The notes beneath the pieces are model-generated. The model had not been told where the DNA came from. It made no database searches and saw nothing but the letters and a program-made list of their open reading frames with translations. From NCBI GenBank assembly GCA_964549335.1, contig CAZJUQ010000017.1, forward strand, positions 1 to 64,000: a DNA stretch of 64,000 nucleotides, given 5' to 3'. Below, one piece after another: positions 52,668 through 61,265 of this stretch. The position numbers and the translations under genes are program-made. Source of the stretch: Sulfidibacterium sp964549335 (GTDB taxonomy: Bacteria; Bacteroidota; Bacteroidia; Bacteroidales; F082). Positions within the stretch are counted from its first letter, which is position 1. Each line of letters opens with the position of its first letter.

Positions 52668-52675
52668 CAAATATA
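52668..52675 (-). promoter_or_regulatory. -7 box almost touching the acyltransferase start
   Basis: Minus-strand TATATTTG followed by CCTC and then the ATG. With transcription starting a few bases after the box, the RNA would begin at or next to the start codon. Confidence 0.5.
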
Positions 52676-52710
52676 ACTATTTTGCAAAAAACGATGCATC
52701 AGCAAATTAC

Positions 52711-52742
52711 AAAAAAAGCCGTTGTAATTAAAACACGGCTTT
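52711..52742 (-). terminator. Rho-independent terminator after the M13 peptidase gene
   Basis: On the minus strand AAAGCCGT (from 52742 to 52735) pairs with ACGGCTTT (from 52722 to 52715), and T residues run to 52711. It lies 32 bases after the peptidase stop. Confidence 0.75.
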
Positions 52743-52774
52743 TAATATAAAAGTTATAAGAGATTGCGGAGCTT

Positions 52775-54823
52775 TTACCAAATATAGGCTCTCTTCTCTT
52801 TCGGGATATACAATTTATCATCGGGTTTTATGCCGAAAGCATTAATGAAAGCGTCGAGGTTAAAAGGAGGTATATTAACCCTCGCCTCGCCCGGACTGTG
52901 GACATCGGTTTTCAACCGTTTGGCAAGTTCTTTATCACGTATGTTTTGCCTCCAAACCTGAGCATATCCCAAGAAAAACCTTTGATCGGAGGTTAAACCG
53001 TCAATGGGTTTGGGAGTCTTGCCGTTTAAAGCCATTTGGTATGCCTCGTAACTTATGTTTAATCCTCCCAAATCGGCAATGTTTTCTCCCATGGTTAATT
53101 TTCCGTTAACGTGCAACGAGTCGAGAATGGTATAATTGTCGTACAATGCCTGCAGTTTTTTTGTTTTTTCCTGAAAACGTTTTGCGTCGCCCGGTGTCCA
53201 CCACTCGTTCATATTACCGTCTTTATCGTATTTTCTGCCTTGGTCGTCGAAACCGTGGGTCATTTCGTGACCTATTACCACACCTATTGCACCGTAATTT
53301 ACGGCATCGTCGGCATCATTATCAAAAAACGGGGGTTGCAATATTCCCGCAGGAAATACTATCTCGTTGTTCGAAGGATTGTAATAGGCGTTTACCGTTT
53401 GGGGTGTCATTCCCCATTCGCTTTTGTCAACGGGTTTACCTATTTTATTAATGTTATAATTAAATTCAAATTCTCTTGCCCGTTTCACATTTTCAAAATA
53501 GTTTCCAGGAACAATTTTTAATCCCGAATAATCTTTCCATTTATCGGGATAGCCTACTTTAACGGTAATGGCATTCAGTTTTTCCAAAGCCTTTTGTTTT
53601 GTTTTGTCACTCATCCAGTCGAGACGTTTTATGCGTACGGCAAAGGCTTTGCGAAGGTTTTCCACCAGTTTTACCATTTTTTGTTTTGATTCGGCGGGGA
53701 AATATTTTTCCACATAAAGTTGTCCCAATGCTTCGCCGAGAGCCGATGATGTTGTTTCCAAAACTCTTTTCCAGCGGGGGCGCATTTCTTGTTGTCCCGA
53801 CATTTTTCTTCCGTAAAAGTCGAAATGTTCTTTAACGAAATCGTCGCTGAGATATGGGGCGGCATTGTTTAACAAGTTCCATTTAAGGTACGATTTCCAC
53901 TTTGGTGTATCGAAGTTGTCGTAAATGTTGCTCACGGCAACAAAAAAGGGCAGTTGACTTACGTTAATTTCGTGCGGGTTTTCCAATCCGAGTTCCGAAA
54001 AATAGAGGTTCCAGTCGAACGAGGGCGATTTTTTACTTAATTCTTCCGCACTCATTTTGTTATAATTTTGTTCCGGTACACGTAATTGCATACGTGAAAA
54101 AGAGGCTTTTGCCAGGCTCTTTTCAATGTCGAAAACGTCGGCGGCGCATTTTTTTGCTTTCTCTTCGCTATTGCCGGCAAGAACAAACATTTTGTATATA
54201 TGTTTTTTATATGCATCGCGAATCTGTTTTGCAGCTTCGTCGTCGCTAAGATAGTAATCGACATCGGGCAAACCGATACCGCCTTGGTAAAGGTTTGCAA
54301 TTTCCATATTGCTGTTTTTTTGATCGGCGTCGGCGTAAAAGTAAAATAGAGGATAGCTGCCAGTTTTGTGCATTGCGGCTATCTGTTTTTCAATATCCGC
54401 TTTGGAGTTTATGTTTTCGATGGCGGCAAGTTCATCTCTAATGGCATTTATACCAAGGTTATTAATTGCCGCAGTATCCATTCCGCTGTTGTAAAAGTCG
54501 CCTATTTTTTGTGCTATGCTTCCCTTTTCTGCATTTTTTTCTGACGAGACCTCATCCACAAGTTTTTTCAGTTGTTTCTGATTTTCTTCATAGAGCATTG
54601 TAAAAGCACCGTATTGGCTGTATTCGGGAGGTATGGGGTTGTTTTTTATCCAGTTGCCGTTGGCATACAAATAAAAATTATCGCCTGGCTTAATGCTTGT
54701 GTCCATGTTTGCCGGGTCTATTGCCTTTCTCATAATTTTACTCTCCTTATTACGGTTTACATTATTGTTACATCCCCAAAAGAGGAGGGATAAAATAATT
54801 ACCGATAAATATTTAATGTTCAT
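52775..54823 (-). CDS. M13-family (neprilysin-like) zinc peptidase, lipoprotein
   Basis: A 682-residue peptidase of the PepO/neprilysin type, which cuts peptides up to about 50 residues. The lipobox FWGC with Cys18 anchors it in the envelope. The zinc site is HEMTH at 519-523, followed by FDDQG, and the third ligand lies in ENIADLGG. NAYYNPSNNEIVFPAGILQPPFF is the substrate-binding NAYY segment. The frame opens at 54847, but ATG at 54823 gives the better signal peptide. Regulated from a -7 box at 54845-54852. Confidence 0.94.
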   Translation of the reverse strand: MNIKYLSVIILSLLFWGCNNNVNRNKESKIMRKAIDPANMDTSIKPGDNFYLYANGNWIKNNPIPPEYSQYGAFTMLYEENQKQLKKLVDEVSSEKNAEKGSIAQKIGDFYNSGMDTAAINNLGINAIRDELAAIENINSKADIEKQIAAMHKTGSYPLFYFYADADQKNSNMEIANLYQGGIGLPDVDYYLSDDEAAKQIRDAYKKHIYKMFVLAGNSEEKAKKCAADVFDIEKSLAKASFSRMQLRVPEQNYNKMSAEELSKKSPSFDWNLYFSELGLENPHEINVSQLPFFVAVSNIYDNFDTPKWKSYLKWNLLNNAAPYLSDDFVKEHFDFYGRKMSGQQEMRPRWKRVLETTSSALGEALGQLYVEKYFPAESKQKMVKLVENLRKAFAVRIKRLDWMSDKTKQKALEKLNAITVKVGYPDKWKDYSGLKIVPGNYFENVKRAREFEFNYNINKIGKPVDKSEWGMTPQTVNAYYNPSNNEIVFPAGILQPPFFDNDADDAVNYGAIGVVIGHEMTHGFDDQGRKYDKDGNMNEWWTPGDAKRFQEKTKKLQALYDNYTILDSLHVNGKLTMGENIADLGGLNISYEAYQMALNGKTPKPIDGLTSDQRFFLGYAQVWRQNIRDKELAKRLKTDVHSPGEARVNIPPFNLDAFINAFGIKPDDKLYIPKEKRAYIW

Positions 54824-54844
54824 TATACTGAATTTAAAAGTGCG

Positions 54845-54852
54845 CAAAAGTA
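54845..54852 (-). promoter_or_regulatory. -7 box for the M13 peptidase gene
   Basis: Minus-strand TACTTTTG followed by C, 21 bases before the ATG at 54823. Confidence 0.5.
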
Positions 54853-54987
54853 CATAAAGATATTAATAATAAAGTCTGTTTGTGTTTTTCTTTTTTAATT
54901 TGGAAACTCTCTTAAAACAATAAGTTTTGAGCAGGTAATTTTTGTCCTTGCAAATGGTCGCCATGATATTCACGTTGATTTTTTTTA

Positions 54988-54995
54988 TATGTTTG
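54988..54995 (+). promoter_or_regulatory. -7 box TATGTTTG upstream of cdsA
   Basis: Perfect TAnnTTTG, 62 bases before the TTG start of cdsA. The -33 region has no well-placed TTG. Confidence 0.4.
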
Positions 54996-55057
54996 TTTGA
55001 AATTTTATTAAACAATTTTTACAGTTCATTTGTAAATCACAAGAAAAAATATTCCTT

Positions 55058-55870
55058 TTGAAAGATATAGTTACAAGAACGTTGTACGGTGCCATTTTCG
55101 TGGTGGTTGTTTTGGGTTCGGTTTTTCTTAATCCGGTTGTCTTTTTTGCGGTAGCCGGAGTTTTTATGCTTATAGCTTTGTACGAGTATTCAGGATTGTT
55201 CTTTCCGCACCGGAAAATTTCCGGGAGCATTGTTTTTTATTTGGCGGGAATATCGGTATATGCAGTGACAGGTTTGGCGGGATTGGGTATTACGGATTTT
55301 CGCACTATTCTTTTTTTAATACCTGTACCTTTTGTTATAGCTGCTTGCGAATTGTTCGGGAAGCGTGATGCTTCGTGGAACAGAATAGCAGTTTATATTT
55401 CGGCAATGTTTTATGTTGCCTTGCCCTTCGGATTGATGAACGCTCTGTTTTATGTGAAACCTGTTGCCGGACATACTCCGGTTATCCTTGCAAGCATGTT
55501 TATACTTGTATGGGCTAACGATGTTTTTGCATATTTAACGGGAACGTTTTTCGGCAAACACAAACTCTTTGAACGTGTATCGCCAAAAAAAACCTGGGAG
55601 GGGAGTGTGGGAGGTTTGGTTTTTACGATGATTTTTTCCCTTCTTTTTTATCGTTTCACCTCGTTTATGGAGTTGGGGGAGTGGATAATTTATGCTGCAA
55701 TAATTTCGGTTACAGCCACTACCGGCGATCTTTCCGAATCGTTGTTAAAGAGGAACAAAGGGGTTAAAGATTCGGGTAATATCATACCCGGACACGGAGG
55801 TGTCCTCGACAGGTTTGACGCTGCAATTTTTGCAACGCCTTTTGTTTTTATCTACTTTTATCTGTTGTAG
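55058..55870 (+). CDS. cdsA: Phosphatidate cytidylyltransferase
   Basis: A 270-residue inner-membrane enzyme that makes CDP-diacylglycerol, the branch point of phospholipid synthesis. About eight hydrophobic helices are visible. The CdsA signature near the C-terminus is complete: SLLKRNKGVKDSGNIIPGHG, then GVLDRFDA. VSPKKTWEGSVGG is also conserved. The start is a TTG at 55058 that opens directly on the family-typical KDIVTRTLYGA; I find no in-frame ATG nearby. It stands alone, convergent with yjjG 4 bases later. Confidence 0.93.
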   Translation: MKDIVTRTLYGAIFVVVVLGSVFLNPVVFFAVAGVFMLIALYEYSGLFFPHRKISGSIVFYLAGISVYAVTGLAGLGITDFRTILFLIPVPFVIAACELFGKRDASWNRIAVYISAMFYVALPFGLMNALFYVKPVAGHTPVILASMFILVWANDVFAYLTGTFFGKHKLFERVSPKKTWEGSVGGLVFTMIFSLLFYRFTSFMELGEWIIYAAIISVTATTGDLSESLLKRNKGVKDSGNIIPGHGGVLDRFDAAIFATPFVFIYFYLL

Positions 55871-55874
55871 AATA

Positions 55875-56576
55875 TCAAAGAATGGTTTCTATTTCCTTTA
55901 GGTTTTTTATTTTATAAGTTACCTCAACGCCGTTGTAATTTTCATGGGGGTCGAATAGTATTTGGTTCATTCCCGCCCTTTGTGCGCCTAAAATATCAAC
56001 TTCGTAATCGTCGCCAATCATAATGCTCTCGCGGGGATTGGCACCGCTTTTTTCAAAAGCGTAATTAAAAATTCCTGCAAGGGGTTTTTTTACTCCGGCC
56101 TCTTCGGAGGTAACCACCGTTTTGAAAAATTTTTCCATTCCCGATACTTTCAGTTTTACGTTTTGCACTTCGGAAAAACCGTTGGTTATCAGGTGGATGG
56201 AATACCCTTTTTTGTGTAAATATTCTAAAATTTCAATGGCGTAAGGAAAGAGGTTTACAAGCACCGGACTCAATTTTACGTATTCTTCACCTACTTTGTC
56301 GGCAAGGGTTTTGTCGTCAATTCCGAAATCATTCATGGTAAGGTGAAACCTGAGCCATTTCAATGTCTCCTTGTCAATTTCCCCGTTCCTGTATTTTTCC
56401 CATAAACTGTTGTTGTGAACCGTGTATTTTTTGTGTAATTCACCGGAAGAGGGTATTCCCAGTTTTTTCAAATTGTATTTTTCAAAAATGCTTTCAAAAG
56501 CCTCTATTGCGCTTTTTTCAAAATCCCACAATGTACGGTCGAGGTCAAAAAAGATGTGTTTATATTGTTTTTGCAT
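55875..56576 (-). CDS. yjjG: YjjG-like noncanonical pyrimidine nucleotidase (HAD family)
   Basis: A 233-residue HAD hydrolase. Motif I is FFDLDRTLWDFEKSA, with the nucleophile Asp and general acid Asp. Motif II is LITNG, motif III has KKPLAGIF and motif IV is IMIGDDYEVDI. YjjG of E. coli removes phosphate from abnormal pyrimidine nucleotides such as 5-fluoro-UMP, protecting DNA. The opening DLDRTLWDF is typical of this subfamily. It has its own -7 box inside the end of the preceding gene. Confidence 0.9.
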   Translation of the reverse strand: MQKQYKHIFFDLDRTLWDFEKSAIEAFESIFEKYNLKKLGIPSSGELHKKYTVHNNSLWEKYRNGEIDKETLKWLRFHLTMNDFGIDDKTLADKVGEEYVKLSPVLVNLFPYAIEILEYLHKKGYSIHLITNGFSEVQNVKLKVSGMEKFFKTVVTSEEAGVKKPLAGIFNYAFEKSGANPRESIMIGDDYEVDILGAQRAGMNQILFDPHENYNGVEVTYKIKNLKEIETIL

Positions 56577-56592
56577 TCCAAAATATTTCGGG

Positions 56593-56600
56593 CAAATATA
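56593..56600 (-). promoter_or_regulatory. -7 box for yjjG
   Basis: Minus-strand TATATTTG followed by C, 16 bases before the ATG at 56576 and directly after the stop of the SpoU methylase gene. Confidence 0.5.
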
Positions 56601-56601
56601 A

Positions 56602-57129
56602 TCAAGTTTGATAATGGTGTTGTCTGAGCCATTCGAAAAGTGCTACCGACAGTGCATGGCTGACATTCATCGACGAAACCGTGCCTGCCATGGGGATATA
56701 TACTCGCTTATTGATATTTTTAAGCAATTTAGCGGACAAACCGTAACGTTCGTTTCCCACAAAAAGTGCTATTTTTTCAGGCAGGTTTTCGAGGAAAATG
56801 TTTTTGGCATCGGGCGTTGTCTCAACGGCAACATAATGATAGCCGCCGGGGATGAAATCGAATATTTCGTCATATCCGGCATAATCCCATCCGATTTTGT
56901 CCATGGCACCCGACGAACGTCTTTTTATTTTATAATGTCTGAAATTCGGCTTGTTTTCGTAAACAAACCAAACTTTTCTGGCGCCGATGTTGCTTGCAAG
57001 ACGCAGTACGGCACCCATATTATCGGGCGATTGTAATGCCTCTGCAACAATTACAGGGAAATTACTTTTGTCAACATCTTTTTTTAAACGGCTTTCCGAA
57101 AAAAGTTTGTAAGAATTGTTAATGGACAT
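56602..57129 (-). CDS. SpoU/TrmH-family RNA methyltransferase
   Basis: A 175-residue SPOUT-fold enzyme that uses SAM to methylate a ribose 2'-OH in tRNA or rRNA. The three family motifs are VAEALQSPDNMGAVLRLA (motif 1), ALFVGNERYGLS (motif 2) and VYIPMAGTVSSMNVSHALSV (motif 3). The protein is short because it has no extra RNA-binding domain. The RNA target cannot be told. Confidence 0.92.
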   Translation of the reverse strand: MSINNSYKLFSESRLKKDVDKSNFPVIVAEALQSPDNMGAVLRLASNIGARKVWFVYENKPNFRHYKIKRRSSGAMDKIGWDYAGYDEIFDFIPGGYHYVAVETTPDAKNIFLENLPEKIALFVGNERYGLSAKLLKNINKRVYIPMAGTVSSMNVSHALSVALFEWLRQHHYQT

Positions 57130-57206
57130 TTGATACTGTTTTTAAAAAAAAGTGTGTTCCGCAAATGCTTGTTCCGGTCAAAAACCGTGCAAGGCGAAAA
57201 TATTAC

Positions 57207-57248
57207 AAAAAAGCCTCTGCTCATACCGCAAAGGGAAAGCAGAGGCTT
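57207..57248 (-). terminator. Rho-independent terminator after the T9SS adhesin-like gene
   Basis: On the minus strand a 10-bp perfect stem, AAGCCTCTGC (from 57248 to 57239) with GCAGAGGCTT (from 57220 to 57211), is followed by four more T to 57207. Confidence 0.88.
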
Positions 57249-57271
57249 CTGTTTATCCGTAAAAATCACTT

Positions 57272-59719
57272 CTATTGTATCATGATTTTTTGGGTTGTGG
57301 TACCGTTTAATGTTTTTACGGTTACAAAATATACACCTTTATCGTATTGTGAGGTGTTAACGGTTTCCGAAGCTCTGTTGGGTTGCTTGTTATAAACAAC
57401 CTGACCTATGGTGTTTGTGATGATTATTTGTTGTATTTGGCCGTTTGAACCTATGCGCAGATAGTTTGTGGCGGGATTGGGATACATTGTAACGTACTCT
57501 TTTTCGCCGTTTTCGTTAATGCCCACGGTAACGTTTAACAAAACGGTAATGGTGACGAGTTCGTTTTCCTGGTCGTTGTTTCTGATATTTAATTTACCGT
57601 TATAGACATTCGAGCTAAGTCCGGTAGCGTCCATGGATACGTTAACATCAATGTATTGGTCGGGGGCAAGAGTTCCTTCTGCCGGGTCGGTTGAGAGCCA
57701 CTGAACAATAGGCTCGCCGGTAAGGTTGGCTCTTATATTCCAGTTGTATTTCAGCGACGGGTTATCGCCCAGGTGCGACCAGCCCGGTCCTGCTGCCATC
57801 CAGTCGCCGTCGGTATTATAGTTAAGTCCTTCGTCGGTGCCGGGGACATAAGTGCCGCCGGTACCCGAAACCCAATATCCTACCCATAAATCCTGACCAT
57901 CGATATAAATCGGAGTGTCAAGTACAATATTTGTCCAAGCTTGAGTATTGGCTGTAAACGGTTGCTCCAGTAAAAGGTCGCCGGGTCCCGGTGTGTTATA
58001 TGAGCCCATACCGTACACCTGGAGTTTGAAACCGTTACCGGGATCGTTTGTAAACACATCAACCGATGTCAAATACATGCCGATGTAAGGCTTAACAATA
58101 TTTGACGGGAATTTGGCGGCAACACGCCATTCGTAGTCGTTTTGCGAGCCTATGGCTGTGTAATTGTCGTCGTCGTAGTGCAGAACGGCATCACGGCTCG
58201 AGGGTGCTGTACCCGTTGTGTTTGCCGACGGGGCTTTTTCAATGTCGGTAACCAATGATTTCGGAGCGTGGAAACCTGCAGGTTCCCGGTTCAAAGCTTT
58301 GTTATTTCCGGGATATGTTACCACAATTTGGTAATTCAAATCGGCTTTTCCGTCGTTACCCATTGAGAATGTTGTGCCTGTCGAATCGCCGGTTGCTAAT
58401 GTGGCGTTTATGGCCGAGTTGTCAACATTAATTACGGGAACATCGGTTCCGGGTACCAGTTCTATATATTCCACATCGTCCATATAGTAGTGGCAAGTTT
58501 CGCCTTGCGGAGCACCTGCATATATATCCATTCCTCCGAGTTGAAGTGTGCCGGGCTCTCCACTGGCTTTTGTGCTGAATTGCCATTTATGAACAAGTTG
58601 GTCGTTTACATAGAACCATGCGGTATCGATGTCGAGGTCGATGATGCTTTTCAGGTTTATCCATTCGTCGTGATTATATGTAAAGAAAGCCGATTGGTTT
58701 CCCGCTGCGTTCATGTAACCGTCGCCGGTAGCCGTGAAATACACCTCGTAAGCCCACTCTATACCCGGTTGTTCATAGTGTTGAATGTTGAAATATCCAC
58801 CGTTTCCGCTGACAACATAATATTTCATGTTGATTTGGTATTTTCCCGATGTTTTGTTGCCCATTGGTAAAATCAGGTCTGTTTTTGAGCCTTCCACTTC
58901 TACCGATTTTGTAGGGCTGGCAGCTTGTTCGTCAACAACATATGCGTCTTCGTCCGTGCCCGGGGCATTTGACCATGTTGTCCATGTATTGGAATTTAGG
59001 GCAAGGTAATCGCCAACGTTGTAGCTTTCGAAATCGTCTTGAAAGATGTAGTTGTATCCTGCGGTAATATCAACACCGTCAACTCCTGCCAAATCGCCGT
59101 CGTTACCAACGTATTGCCATGCTATTTTAAATGGTGTTGAGGCGTAACTGCTCAAATCGATATTAACTTCGTTCCAAGCCCAGTCGGAAGTGGTGTCTAT
59201 TTCGTCGTAAGCATTCCAGAGTTCTGTCCAAGAACTTCCGTTATCGGTGGAAATCAAACATTTTAGAGTTGCGTTTGAGAGCCAAGGACCGCTAACGCCT
59301 GCATACCAGTGGAGGGTAACGGGGGTTTCGCCTTGAGCATCGATTTCGGAGGTGATTAACCACTCATCCTGGTCGGCGGCCACCCAGGGAACAAGAGCCG
59401 AATACAGACTGTTAGGGTCTATTTGGTTGAAATTGTTGTTTTGCGGGTTCCCTTGCATCCATGTGTTGCCGGAATTTGTAACAATGGTTGTCCAGTCTGC
59501 AGGAGGGAATACCCCTTCGGTGTCGAAACCCTCTTCCAGCAATGTTGTACTTCTTTGGTCAAGTGCCTTTTTTGGTTGATAGTGGTGTGCCGGTGAGGAT
59601 TTTAAACCGAGCATTTGTGCTTTTGTTTGCCATCGTGTGCTGTTGTTTTGGGCAAATAGCGTAGATGCCGCAAAAACTATTGCAACGATTACTGAAAAGA
59701 AACGTGTAATTTTTTTCAT
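57272..59719 (-). CDS. Large secreted adhesin-like protein with T9SS sorting domain
   Basis: A protein of 815 residues. The signal peptide ends near LFAQN (about residue 24). Residues about 60-225 are a cleaved-adhesin/choice-of-anchor-J domain (LLEEGFDTEGVFPPADWTT, AADQDEWLIT). Residues about 230-420 look like a second jelly-roll, lectin-like domain. Further beta domains of immunoglobulin type (about 440-480 and 670-735) flank a domain at 510-665. The last 75 residues form a T9SS type A sorting domain (VTMYPNPATNYLRIGSNG, then GVYFVTVKTLNGTTTQKIMIQ). So it is exported and fixed on the cell surface, probably for adhesion or substrate binding. The start is ATG 59719, three codons inside the frame. 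Confidence 0.9.
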   Translation of the reverse strand: MKKITRFFSVIVAIVFAASTLFAQNNSTRWQTKAQMLGLKSSPAHHYQPKKALDQRSTTLLEEGFDTEGVFPPADWTTIVTNSGNTWMQGNPQNNNFNQIDPNSLYSALVPWVAADQDEWLITSEIDAQGETPVTLHWYAGVSGPWLSNATLKCLISTDNGSSWTELWNAYDEIDTTSDWAWNEVNIDLSSYASTPFKIAWQYVGNDGDLAGVDGVDITAGYNYIFQDDFESYNVGDYLALNSNTWTTWSNAPGTDEDAYVVDEQAASPTKSVEVEGSKTDLILPMGNKTSGKYQINMKYYVVSGNGGYFNIQHYEQPGIEWAYEVYFTATGDGYMNAAGNQSAFFTYNHDEWINLKSIIDLDIDTAWFYVNDQLVHKWQFSTKASGEPGTLQLGGMDIYAGAPQGETCHYYMDDVEYIELVPGTDVPVINVDNSAINATLATGDSTGTTFSMGNDGKADLNYQIVVTYPGNNKALNREPAGFHAPKSLVTDIEKAPSANTTGTAPSSRDAVLHYDDDNYTAIGSQNDYEWRVAAKFPSNIVKPYIGMYLTSVDVFTNDPGNGFKLQVYGMGSYNTPGPGDLLLEQPFTANTQAWTNIVLDTPIYIDGQDLWVGYWVSGTGGTYVPGTDEGLNYNTDGDWMAAGPGWSHLGDNPSLKYNWNIRANLTGEPIVQWLSTDPAEGTLAPDQYIDVNVSMDATGLSSNVYNGKLNIRNNDQENELVTITVLLNVTVGINENGEKEYVTMYPNPATNYLRIGSNGQIQQIIITNTIGQVVYNKQPNRASETVNTSQYDKGVYFVTVKTLNGTTTQKIMIQ

Positions 59720-59765
59720 GTTATACAATTTTAATTAATAATTAGGTTTTTAAAAATTTCGGTAA

Positions 59766-59773
59766 CAAATTTA
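59766..59773 (-). promoter_or_regulatory. -7 box for the T9SS adhesin-like gene
   Basis: Minus-strand TAAATTTG, 46 bases before the ATG at 59719. Confidence 0.5.
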
Positions 59774-59825
59774 AGAAAATAATAAAATAAACGGTAATAA
59801 GTTTTAAAAAAGGTGGAAAAGGTAT

Positions 59826-60767
59826 TTAGTACAGACGTCCTTGCCATGTGTTTCGCTTTTCCAGTTCTTTTTCTATGAGTATGTTAATTTGGTCGTTACG
59901 TATTTTGCCCCACCCTTCGTTTGCAAGAAAACGCGGCGGGACTTCACCGGCAAAACGCTCAATAACAAATGCGGGATTCAATTTTTCGATATATTTGATA
60001 ATAAAATCGATGTATTCGTCAAAAGCGAAAAGGTTAAAATATTCAGGATTTTCTTTGTATTGTTTTGCCATAACAGTGCCTTTTACTATTTGCAATTGAT
60101 GAAATTTTACGGAAGTAATTGGTAGTTGCGAAACAGTGTTTACGGAATTCAATATCATTTTACGGCTTTCGCCCGGAAGTCCGAAAATAAAATGTGCACC
60201 CACATCAATACCTCTTTTTGCCGTCTTTTCAATTGCCGTTACCGATTGTTCAAATGTGTGTTTGCGGTTTATGGTTTCGAGTGTGCCGTTATAAATTGTT
60301 TCGACGCCGTATTCAACCGATATATAATAATTTTCGGAGAGTTGTTGCAAGTAATCAAGTTTTTCGTCATCAATGCAGTCGGGGCGTGTGCCTATGACAA
60401 GTCCTGCAACTCCATCTTGTTGTAATGCTTCTCCGTACAATTTTTTTAGGTGGTGCAGTGGTGCATAAGTGTTTGAGTAAGGTTGAAAATATACAAGATA
60501 ACGGTTTGCCCGCCTGTAGCGTTTCAAATGGAACTCTTTTCCTTCCGATATTTGTAACGAAAGGGGTTTGTGCGGTTGGCAATAAGAGGGGTTAAAAGCA
60601 TCGTTGTTGCAATATGTACAGCCGCCTCTTCCCAAACTACCGTCTCTGTTGGGGCATGTAAAACCCGCATTTACCGCTATTTTTTGAACTCTGCTTCCGA
60701 AAATCTTTTTAATATATTCGGAATAGGAATTGTAACGGCGATTGTTTTTCCAAGGGTAGCCGGTCAT
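59826..60767 (-). CDS. Radical SAM protein, TIGR01212/YhcC family
   Basis: A 313-residue radical SAM enzyme. The cluster cysteines are in FTCPNRDGSLGRGGCTYCNN, with a long gap between first and second Cys that marks the YhcC/TIGR01212 family, related to the Elp3 group. GAHFIFGLPGES is a further radical SAM motif. The reaction is unknown. The open frame reaches 60806, but that part lies inside the terminator of the upstream gene, so ATG at 60767 is preferred. No TAnnTTTG box is seen, so it may depend on read-through from the upstream POT-lipoprotein unit. Confidence 0.9.
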   Translation of the reverse strand: MTGYPWKNNRRYNSYSEYIKKIFGSRVQKIAVNAGFTCPNRDGSLGRGGCTYCNNDAFNPSYCQPHKPLSLQISEGKEFHLKRYRRANRYLVYFQPYSNTYAPLHHLKKLYGEALQQDGVAGLVIGTRPDCIDDEKLDYLQQLSENYYISVEYGVETIYNGTLETINRKHTFEQSVTAIEKTAKRGIDVGAHFIFGLPGESRKMILNSVNTVSQLPITSVKFHQLQIVKGTVMAKQYKENPEYFNLFAFDEYIDFIIKYIEKLNPAFVIERFAGEVPPRFLANEGWGKIRNDQINILIEKELEKRNTWQGRLY

Positions 60768-60776
60768 TTTTTTTAC

Positions 60777-60826
60777 AAAAAAAGGTTTTCGCCTCCCTCC
60801 TTGCAAAGGAAGGATAACGAAAACCT
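60777..60826 (-). terminator. Rho-independent terminator after the small lipoprotein gene
   Basis: On the minus strand AGGTTTTCG (from 60826) pairs with CGAAAACCT (ending 60783) as a 9-bp outer stem, with a further CTT-rich inner stem, and seven T follow. It separates the lipoprotein gene from the radical SAM gene. Confidence 0.82.
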
Positions 60827-60842
60827 AATGTTTTATTATTTG

Positions 60843-61253
60843 TTATTGTGATATTAGAGCACCGTTTATTTTTTTGAGCATGTCGGCAACATTGGGGTCG
60901 TCTTTGTAAGGCTCAACGGCTTTGTAAATTGTTTTTGCCGATTTGTTCAGTTTTTCGTTGGCGTCGTCAAAAAACTTTTTGATGCTCTCTTTTTCTTTTC
61001 CTTGTGCTTTTAAATATTCTTTTTCCAACGAGAGAACATTGCTTTTTACGGCATTTAAATTTTTATTGAACGAGCGCAACAGTTGAAATGCCTCTTCGGC
61101 CGTGTTTATGTTATTGCTTTGTGAGGCCAGCTTTTCAATGGCATTAATGTGGGTTTCCAATTTGTTTTCGTTTGATTGCTTGTTTCCGCAACTTGCAAAC
61201 AAAAAGATGGCAATAACCGGAAATATTTTATATAAATTACTTATTTTCATCAT
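60843..61253 (-). CDS. Small lipoprotein with helical body
   Basis: A 136-residue lipoprotein with the lipobox FASC (Cys22). The mature part is highly charged and predicted helical, with heptad-like patterns (about residues 30-110) that suggest a coiled coil. I know no function. It lies 12 bases after a POT transporter gene, so both come from one transcript, which ends at the terminator 60777-60826. Repeated Lys and Asn residues give it low complexity. Confidence 0.75.
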   Translation of the reverse strand: MMKISNLYKIFPVIAIFLFASCGNKQSNENKLETHINAIEKLASQSNNINTAEEAFQLLRSFNKNLNAVKSNVLSLEKEYLKAQGKEKESIKKFFDDANEKLNKSAKTIYKAVEPYKDDPNVADMLKKINGALISQ

Positions 61254-61265
61254 GGTTAAATTTTA

